DNA of 24,702 nt, taken from the NCBI GenBank assembly GCA_002307715.1, contig DBUA01000054.1, positions 13,045 through 37,746 of the forward strand, given 5' to 3'. The notes beneath the pieces were generated by a model, which did no database searches, was not told where the DNA came from, and saw only the letters and a list, made by a program, of their open reading frames with translations. The stretch comes from Candidatus Moranbacteria bacterium UBA1302. Lineage in GTDB: Bacteria > Patescibacteriota > Minisyncoccia > Moranbacterales > UBA1568. The translations under genes and the position numbers were made by a program. Of this stretch, positions 19,332-24,702 are shown piece by piece; the first letter of the stretch is position 1, and the number at the start of each line of letters is the position of its first letter.

Positions 19332-20573
19332 ATGAAGCACGATATCCTGAAGAAAGCGGATAAGGCGGTGTATGAGGCGGTTTCGGGCGAGGAGAAGCGG
19401 CAGGAAGAGGGACTCGAGATGATTGCTTCTGAGAATTATGTTTCCAAGGCGGTGCTCGAAGCGCTTGGAACAGTGTTTACGAACAAATATTCCGAAGGGT
19501 ATCCGGGCCGGCGCTATTATGGCGGACAGGAATGGACCGATGTCGTTGAGACACTGGCACTTGATCGCGTAAAGAAGCTTTTCGGTGCGGAACATGCGAA
19601 TGTGCAGCCACACTCGGGAGCGCAGGCCAACCTTGCTGGGTATGCGGCGATTCTGGAGCCGGGCGATACGGTGCTCGGTATGGACCTTTCGCATGGTGGC
19701 CATCTGACGCACGGACATCCGGTCACCTTGCCAGCCAAGATTTACAACTTCGTGCGTTACAAGACGGAAGCAGATGGCACGATTGACTATGAAAAGCTTG
19801 AGAAGCTGGCGAAGGAAGTGAAGCCAAAGCTCATGCTGGCGGGGTTTTCGTCGTACACACGGCAGATTGACTATGCGAAGTTCGCAGCGATCGCGAAAAA
19901 AGTCGGCGCGATGACGATGATGGATATGGCGCATATCGCTGGACTCATCGCGGGAAAAGCGTTGCCGAATCCGGTGGAGCATTTCGATATCGTGACAGCA
20001 ACGACACACAAGACGCTCCGCGGTCCGCGCGGCGGTATGATCCTGTGCCGTGAGGTGTATGCGAAGGCGATTGATAAGGCGGTGTTTCCAGGAACACAGG
20101 GCGGTCCTCAGATGCACACGATTGCAGCCAAAGCGGTCGCCTTCGGTGAGGCGCTCAAGCCAGATTTCAAGAAATATGCCAAGCAGACGCTCAAGAATGC
20201 GAAGGTTTTGGAAAAGGAACTCACGAAGCGTGGCGCAGCGATCCTCTTCGGCGGGACGGAAAATCATATGATTGTCGTCGATACGGTCAAGAGCTATGGC
20301 ATCGCTGGCAAGGATGCTGAGAAGTGGCTGGATGAGGCTGGGATCACTATCAATAAGAACGTCATTCCGGATGATCCACGTGGTCCTTTGGATCCAAGCG
20401 GCGTGCGCATCGGTGTGCCGGCTATTACGACTCGTGGATTCAAGGAAACGGAGATAAAAGTTGTTGCCGGCTGGATTGACGAGGCGTTTCGTTCTAGTGG
20501 CAACGCAAAAATCCTCGCGAGCATCCGGAAGGAAGTGAAAGTGATGTGCAAAAAATTTCCGATTTATCGATAA
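19332..20573 (+). CDS. glyA: Serine hydroxymethyltransferase
   Basis: PLP enzyme that interconverts serine and glycine while loading tetrahydrofolate with a one-carbon unit, which feeds thymidylate synthesis. Its 413 residues match the family. Visible hallmarks: IASENYVSKAVLEALG, NKYSEGYPGRRYYGG, VQPHSGAQAN, DMAHIAGLIAG, the PLP-binding lysine in TTTHKTLRGPRGG (Lys227), and FPGTQGGP. The ATG at 19332 gives the normal N-terminus; an upstream frame to 19269 begins before the predicted transcript start. rfbA follows after 4 bases, so the two are co-transcribed. Function links back to the DHFR at the left end of the window, which supplies the folate cofactor. Confidence 0.98.
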   Translation: MKHDILKKADKAVYEAVSGEEKRQEEGLEMIASENYVSKAVLEALGTVFTNKYSEGYPGRRYYGGQEWTDVVETLALDRVKKLFGAEHANVQPHSGAQANLAGYAAILEPGDTVLGMDLSHGGHLTHGHPVTLPAKIYNFVRYKTEADGTIDYEKLEKLAKEVKPKLMLAGFSSYTRQIDYAKFAAIAKKVGAMTMMDMAHIAGLIAGKALPNPVEHFDIVTATTHKTLRGPRGGMILCREVYAKAIDKAVFPGTQGGPQMHTIAAKAVAFGEALKPDFKKYAKQTLKNAKVLEKELTKRGAAILFGGTENHMIVVDTVKSYGIAGKDAEKWLDEAGITINKNVIPDDPRGPLDPSGVRIGVPAITTRGFKETEIKVVAGWIDEAFRSSGNAKILASIRKEVKVMCKKFPIYR

Positions 20574-20577
20574 TCTT

Positions 20578-21372
20578 ATGAAAGGAATCATCCTCGCTGG
20601 CGGGACCGGCACACGGCTCTTGCCACTCACGGCGGTCACATCCAAACAGCTTCTGCCGGTTTATGATCGTCCGATGATTTTCTATCCGCTCAATACGCTC
20701 ATCAAGGCGGGTATCACGGATATTCTTATTATCGTAGCGCCGGATTATTCGGGTCATTTTCTCAATCTCTTGGGATCGATGTTTCGGAAATTCGGCATCA
20801 ATCTTTCATTCGTCGTGCAGAAAGCGCCGCGTGGGCTTGCGGAAGCGTTCATTTTAGCAGAAGATTTTCTTGATAATGAACCGTCAGTGCTTATTTTGGG
20901 TGATAATATCTTTGAAGATGATTTTACGGAAGCGATCAAGACTTTCGAACAGGGTGGACGCATCTTTGCGAAAGAAGTATCGGATCCGGAGCGCTTCGGT
21001 GTGGTGGAGTTCGATGCGGACGGCAAGGTGCTTTCCATCGAGGAAAAGCCGGCAGCTCCTAAGAGTCGTTATGCGATTCCGGGTATTTATATCTTCGATG
21101 GCAATATTGTCGAAGAAGCGAAAAACTTGCAGCCATCGGAGCGCGGTGAGCTTGAGATCACTGATCTGCATAGGAAGTATCTAGAGAAAGGAATGCTTGA
21201 TGTGCGGGTGATCGAGGGCGCCTACTTCGATACGGGGACGCACGAGTCACTCTTTGAAGCGAGCACGTATGCGCGTGAGCATGATTTCAAGAATCGATTT
21301 GATCCGCGTATCAATGAGGCGATTCAGGAATTCAATAAGGAATTCAAAGAGCGTGTTTCTCTCAAGAAATAA
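20578..21372 (+). CDS. rfbA: Glucose-1-phosphate thymidylyltransferase
   Basis: First step of dTDP-L-rhamnose synthesis: couples dTTP and glucose-1-phosphate. The nucleotidyltransferase signature is LAGGTGTRLLPLT (6-18), followed by SKQLLPVYDRPMIFYPL, LGDNIFEDDF (metal-binding Asp), EEKPAAPKSRYAIPGIY and GAYFDTGTHESL. At 264 residues it is about 25 shorter than the common 290-residue enzyme; the C-terminus is reduced, as in the shorter RfbA forms. It starts 4 bases after glyA and is separated from rfbCBD by more than 2 kb. No ribosome binding site is visible, so translation probably depends on coupling to glyA. Confidence 0.95.
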   Translation: MKGIILAGGTGTRLLPLTAVTSKQLLPVYDRPMIFYPLNTLIKAGITDILIIVAPDYSGHFLNLLGSMFRKFGINLSFVVQKAPRGLAEAFILAEDFLDNEPSVLILGDNIFEDDFTEAIKTFEQGGRIFAKEVSDPERFGVVEFDADGKVLSIEEKPAAPKSRYAIPGIYIFDGNIVEEAKNLQPSERGELEITDLHRKYLEKGMLDVRVIEGAYFDTGTHESLFEASTYAREHDFKNRFDPRINEAIQEFNKEFKERVSLKK

Positions 21373-21396
21373 TTCATCCTTAAAACCTATTATTGT

Positions 21397-22296
21397 ATGC
21401 ACAACAGCGAATTTCCGAAAATAAAGAAAGCGATTCTTCCGGTAGCGGGATTCGGGACACGATTTTTGCCAGCTACGAAGGCGCAGCCGAAAGAGATGCT
21501 ACCGGTCGTCGATAAGCCGGTCGTGCAATACCTTGTTGAGGAGGCGGTCGCTTCAGGCATTGAAGAGATCATCTTCGTTACAGGTCGCGGCAAGCGGGCG
21601 ATCGAGGATCATTTCGATGTTTCGTATGAGCTCGAAGATACGCTTGTTGAGAAAAACAAACAAGATCTGCTTGAGATCGTCAAAGGTATTTCTGGGTTGG
21701 CAAAGTTTTCATATGTCCGTCAGCCCGTGCCGCTCGGCGATGGTCATGCCCTCCTTCAGGCAGCACATCTTGTCGATGATGATGAAGCAGTACTCGTGAT
21801 TTTCGGTGATTGCATCTATGATAGCGAAGTGCCGGCTGCCAAACAGCTGATCGAAGCCTATGAGAAATATCATGCCCCGATTGTCGGTTTGACGGAAGTT
21901 GAACGATCCGAGGTATCGAAATTCGGGGTCATTGCCGGTGAAAAAGAAGGCGAGAGCGATTGGAAGATTTCTGGATTCGTCGAGAAGCCGAAACCGGAAG
22001 AGGCACCGTCCAATGTTGTTGCACCAGGAAAATATATCATTACGCATGAAGTATTCGAGGTATTGAAAGGGATGGATTCTGGCAAGTCTGGTGAGATCCG
22101 ATTGGCTGATGCGTTTGATATCATGTTGCGGTCAGGTCGGCCGCTCTATGGCCGTACGCTTGAGGGCGAATGGCTTGATACTGGCGACAAGTTTAATTTT
22201 CTCCGAGCGACTATCCATTTCGGTCTGAAGCATCCGGAAGTCGGCGAAAAATTGAGGAAGTATCTTAATGGTCTCATGTGCGGTCATAAGTTCTGA
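21397..22296 (+). CDS. galU: UTP-glucose-1-phosphate uridylyltransferase
   Basis: Makes UDP-glucose, the donor for glycan and cell-surface polysaccharide synthesis. The 299-residue protein has the GalU signature: AILPVAGFGTRFLPATKAQP with the KEMLPVVDKPVVQYLVEEA that follows, IIFVTGRGKRAIEDHFD, VRQPVPLGDGHALLQA, VIFGDCIYD, FVEKPKPEEAPSN and EWLDTGDKFNFLRA. It follows rfbA by 24 bases, so it is probably in the same operon. The hexamer TATTAT just before the ATG could be an internal -10, but the evidence is weak. Confidence 0.96.
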   Translation: MHNSEFPKIKKAILPVAGFGTRFLPATKAQPKEMLPVVDKPVVQYLVEEAVASGIEEIIFVTGRGKRAIEDHFDVSYELEDTLVEKNKQDLLEIVKGISGLAKFSYVRQPVPLGDGHALLQAAHLVDDDEAVLVIFGDCIYDSEVPAAKQLIEAYEKYHAPIVGLTEVERSEVSKFGVIAGEKEGESDWKISGFVEKPKPEEAPSNVVAPGKYIITHEVFEVLKGMDSGKSGEIRLADAFDIMLRSGRPLYGRTLEGEWLDTGDKFNFLRATIHFGLKHPEVGEKLRKYLNGLMCGHKF

Positions 22297-22321
22297 TGCC
22301 GGATAGCCGGAATATTTCGCC

Positions 22322-23002
22322 ATGTATTGGATGTATCTTGCGCTTTTCGTACTCGCAGTGTTGACTCCGGAAATCATCCGTAGCGGAGGCGGCATGCTTG
22401 ACGAAGAAGATATCGAAGCATTGCTTATTTTTTGTTTCGGAGCGGCTGGTTTCATGATGTATCTCGTTAAGGAAAAAGCATTACTCAGCCTATTGCGAGA
22501 GAGGCTGCATCTCCAGCGCCAGACTCATGACATTACGCGTGACTTATCCGATTCGTATTCGTATATAGGCGAAGTGAATCGGAAGCTTGATATACTTAAG
22601 GAACTTGTTTTCCAGTTACCAGCGCGAATAACTGAAGTATCTGCTTCGAATATCGGCAAGACTCCTGAAGAATCGTATCAGTCCGTTCTTGAAGCGGTGC
22701 GGACATTTTCCCGAGCGGAATCGGCAACGGTCGTATTTGTCGATATGGCCGCAAAAGCATCAATGAAGATGGTGAGCACTGCTGGTAATAGTCCATTTCC
22801 TGTACCTGAATCGTCGAAACTCGCGGCGTCAAAGAAGCTTTTTTATGAAGAAGACGGTCTTGTCATTGTCCGATCGCCGGAATTGGCTCGTGGCATCGCA
22901 GCCTTCATTATTTTCCAAAAGGCCATGAATCGAGTCGACGATGCTGATATCCTTAAGATGTTTGCGGCATCAGCGCTCGCCTTATATTGCGTTAATCGCT
23001 AG
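22322..23002 (+). CDS. Membrane protein with two helices, coiled coil and GAF-like tail
   Basis: The family is not recognised with certainty. Residues 4-19 (MYLALFVLAVLTPEII) and 32-48 (EALLIFCFGAAGFMMYLV) are membrane helices with an acidic loop between them. Residues about 50-98 are a coiled coil (LLRERLHLQRQTHDITRDLS). From about residue 105 there is an alpha/beta domain: a long helix (YQSVLEAVRTFSRAE), strand SATVVFVDM, a loop, then LVIVRSPELARGIAAFIIFQ and a final helix. This pattern resembles a small GAF domain, by inference from layout only. No histidine kinase or GGDEF domain follows, so if it senses a ligand the output is unknown. It lies 25 bases after galU and 27 before a glycosyltransferase gene, suggesting a role in surface-glycan synthesis. 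Confidence 0.75.
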   Translation: MYWMYLALFVLAVLTPEIIRSGGGMLDEEDIEALLIFCFGAAGFMMYLVKEKALLSLLRERLHLQRQTHDITRDLSDSYSYIGEVNRKLDILKELVFQLPARITEVSASNIGKTPEESYQSVLEAVRTFSRAESATVVFVDMAAKASMKMVSTAGNSPFPVPESSKLAASKKLFYEEDGLVIVRSPELARGIAAFIIFQKAMNRVDDADILKMFAASALALYCVNR

Positions 23003-23029
23003 CCTGTTATCCGTCATAATTTTCTCGGT

Positions 23030-24190
23030 ATGCGTATAGGTATCGATGCGCGCTTTTATGGGTCGACAGGCAAGGGCCTTGGCCGTTATACGGAGAAGCT
23101 TATCCATCATCTTGAGCGATGCGATGATGGGCATGAGTACGTTATATTTCTCGGTCAGGAGAATTTCGATGAGTATGTTCCGAAAAGCCGCCGATGCGTG
23201 AAAGTGCTGGCTACGTATCGTTGGTATTCGTTTGCTGAACAGATACTATTTCCGATAACGCTCTATCGGCAGCGGCTTGACTTGGTCCATTTTCCGCATT
23301 TTAATGTGCCGCTTCTTTATCGCCGTCGTTTCGTTGTTACCATACATGATCTGATATTGATCCATTATCCGACCATCAGGAATACGACGCGATCCGTTTT
23401 TTCTTATTGGATGAAGTTCGTAGCGTATCGGATCGTTATCGGATCAGCCATACGCCGTGCTGCTCATGTCATCACTGTTTCACGATTCACAGAGAGGGAT
23501 ATCATCGAACATTATCCGTTTGCGGCGGGAAAGATATCGATGACATATGAAGCTGCTGATGGAACGTGTTTTTTCGCATTACTGGAAGAACGGAAGAATC
23601 TTCTTGAACGGCTTGGGCTCATCCGAGCACATGGCGGGACGGGAGGGGATGCACATGATATAATATGGCCGTACCTCCTGTATGTCGGAAATGCATATCC
23701 GCACAAGAATCTGGAGGCGATCGTTCAAGCGGCGCTCGCGTTCCCGGAATACCGATTCGTATTGGTTGGAAAGGAAGATTATTTCTATGAACGCATCAGG
23801 AAACAGGCAGCTGCTCACGGTGCGACGAATGTCATTTTTTCGGGCTTCATGACGGATCGTGAGCTGTCAGTATTGTATCGATCTGCTCGGATGTACGTTT
23901 TTCCGTCGCTCTATGAGGGTTTTGGTCTCCCTCTGCTTGAAGCCATGTCGTATGGTCTTCCGGTCCTGGCATCTGATTGTGGATCGATTCCGGAAGTTGC
24001 TGGCGATGCCGCAGTCTTGTTTGACCCGAAAGACAACGGATCATTAGTGCGAGCAATCAGATCGTTTATAGAAGACAAGGACACACTCAATTGTTTTCGA
24101 AGACGGGGATACGGAAGAGTTGCCTCATTCAGTTGGGAGGCTATGGCCGAGGCAACACGACATGTCTATGAAAAGGCGGCTTGTATCTGA
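23030..24190 (+). CDS. Glycosyltransferase family 4 (mannosyltransferase-like)
   Basis: A GT-B fold glycosyltransferase of 386 residues. It begins MRIGIDARFYGSTGKGLGRY, the N-terminal motif of a common GT4 subgroup. VVTIHDLILI (102-111) and AAHVITVSRFTERDI (144-158) complete the N-terminal domain. The C-terminal domain starts with YLLYVGNAYPHKN (215-227) and holds the EGFGLPLLEA motif (296-305) with the two Glu of the EX7E donor site, then DCGSIPEVAGDAAVLFDP. A Gly/His-rich insert (199-213) separates the domains. It most likely transfers a hexose from a nucleotide sugar to a lipid-linked or surface glycan on the cytoplasmic face. Donor and acceptor cannot be told from sequence; rhamnose or glucose donors are plausible given the neighbours. 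Confidence 0.92.
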   Translation: MRIGIDARFYGSTGKGLGRYTEKLIHHLERCDDGHEYVIFLGQENFDEYVPKSRRCVKVLATYRWYSFAEQILFPITLYRQRLDLVHFPHFNVPLLYRRRFVVTIHDLILIHYPTIRNTTRSVFSYWMKFVAYRIVIGSAIRRAAHVITVSRFTERDIIEHYPFAAGKISMTYEAADGTCFFALLEERKNLLERLGLIRAHGGTGGDAHDIIWPYLLYVGNAYPHKNLEAIVQAALAFPEYRFVLVGKEDYFYERIRKQAAAHGATNVIFSGFMTDRELSVLYRSARMYVFPSLYEGFGLPLLEAMSYGLPVLASDCGSIPEVAGDAAVLFDPKDNGSLVRAIRSFIEDKDTLNCFRRRGYGRVASFSWEAMAEATRHVYEKAACI

Positions 24191-24250
24191 CATTCGAAGG
24201 ATATCCGGCCGGAAAGAAAAAAATATACAGATACATAGCAAGAAGAACGC

Positions 24251-24702
24251 ATGCAAAACGATTCTCATCATGTGCAGCATCCGCCACGGATGTCGGATGT
24301 GCGTCCGATAGTCCGTCAGAAAGCGATTTTTCCTCCGGAACCTCTTCAGGATCCGGCGATGTTCGTTTCCACGGAAACGTCGATGATTGAAACGGTATCT
24401 CATCTACCGAAGCAGGATGTGCTCGGAACGGATGAATGGCAGGTGGCAGGAGCTCCGAAGACCCGTATCCTTGCGTTGAGACAAGAGACCTTTTTTGAGG
24501 TATTTAAGAAGCGTTTTCGCGGTATTTTTCAGCATGTCGATCCGCATTCCATTCCTATGCCGACTCGCTTTGCTAGCATTGCTATTTTAGTCGCGTTTTC
24601 GGTTATCTTGCTTTGGTTTTCCGTGACGAAAGGGTGGGAAATGAAGGAGCGGCTTATCAATCAAGGAACGAGCGGATATAGTGATCTTGCTTCTGCAGCG
24701 GA
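24251..24702 (+). CDS. Membrane protein with long cytoplasmic N-terminus, 3' partial
   Basis: The frame is open from the ATG to the right edge (150 codons plus 2 bases). An in-frame TAG at 24236 fixes this as the first ATG. Residues 1-105 are hydrophilic and proline-rich in the first third (VQHPPRMSDVRPIVRQK). Residues about 106-124 (RFASIAILVAFSVILLWFSV) form a membrane helix. The start of an extracytoplasmic domain follows (GWEMKERLINQGTSGYSDLA). The layout and the helical segment after the helix recall DUF4012-type proteins found beside glycan genes, but too little is present to be sure. It follows the glycosyltransferase by 60 bases, with no clear Shine-Dalgarno sequence. Confidence 0.7.
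   Translation, partial: MQNDSHHVQHPPRMSDVRPIVRQKAIFPPEPLQDPAMFVSTETSMIETVSHLPKQDVLGTDEWQVAGAPKTRILALRQETFFEVFKKRFRGIFQHVDPHSIPMPTRFASIAILVAFSVILLWFSVTKGWEMKERLINQGTSGYSDLASAA

Noticed and set aside
19323..20645. 440-codon open frame antisense to glyA
   Set aside because: Fully explained as the complement of glyA codon usage; Arg- and His-rich with no recognisable motifs.
1..24702. CRISPR arrays, insertion sequences, phage genes or attachment sites
   Set aside because: No regularly spaced repeats, transposase or integrase motifs, or long direct repeats were found on either strand.

Overview
The window looks like a stretch of a reduced bacterial genome of the Candidate Phyla Radiation (Patescibacteria, probably Parcubacteria-like). 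This is inferred from gene content and not proven. The signs are compact single-copy housekeeping genes, several divergent or shortened versions of core proteins (a dTMP kinase with an altered DRY motif, an SMC of only about 770 residues), no fatty-acid genes in the rpmF-rnc-smc neighbourhood, and TGA used as an ordinary stop. No rRNA, convincing tRNA, insertion sequence or CRISPR array was seen.

Layout. (1) 1-3475, plus strand: a nucleotide operon with a dihydrofolate reductase fused to a P-loop kinase (5' end outside the window), dTMP kinase, dUTPase, then gatB, closed by a bidirectional terminator. (2) 3610-9015, minus strand: dnaE, miaA and an unrecognised acidic protein. (3) 9164-15935, plus strand: rnhB, rpmF, nusB, rnc, a cassette of four small unrecognised genes (three of them membrane proteins), a short SMC and a KH-domain RNA-binding protein. 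(4) 16048-18548: rfbC, rfbB and rfbD of dTDP-L-rhamnose synthesis. (5) 18549-19331: a non-coding interval with a long rod-like RNA fold, a terminator for each strand, a small minus-strand membrane-protein gene broken by two single-base frameshifts, and a fully consensus promoter with an operator-like palindrome. (6) 19332-24702: glyA, rfbA, galU, a membrane protein with a GAF-like tail, a GT4 glycosyltransferase and the start of another membrane protein.

How the genes work together. The first block makes and protects dTTP pools (folate reduction, nucleotide kinases, dUTP removal). dnaE, rnhB and smc serve replication and chromosome organisation. rpmF, nusB, rnc, khpA-like, miaA and gatB serve translation and RNA processing. 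RfbA, RfbB, RfbC and RfbD together give the complete route from glucose-1-phosphate and dTTP to dTDP-L-rhamnose. GalU and the GT4 enzyme point to cell-surface glycan synthesis.

Promoters here mostly have an extended -10 (TGnTAnnnT) with a weak -35, often directly behind, or even inside, the terminator of the preceding gene. The items most worth a second look are the apparently hingeless SMC, the structured RNA at 18674-18829, and the doubly frameshifted membrane gene at 18913-19193. All assignments are by eye from the sequence; no database search was possible.
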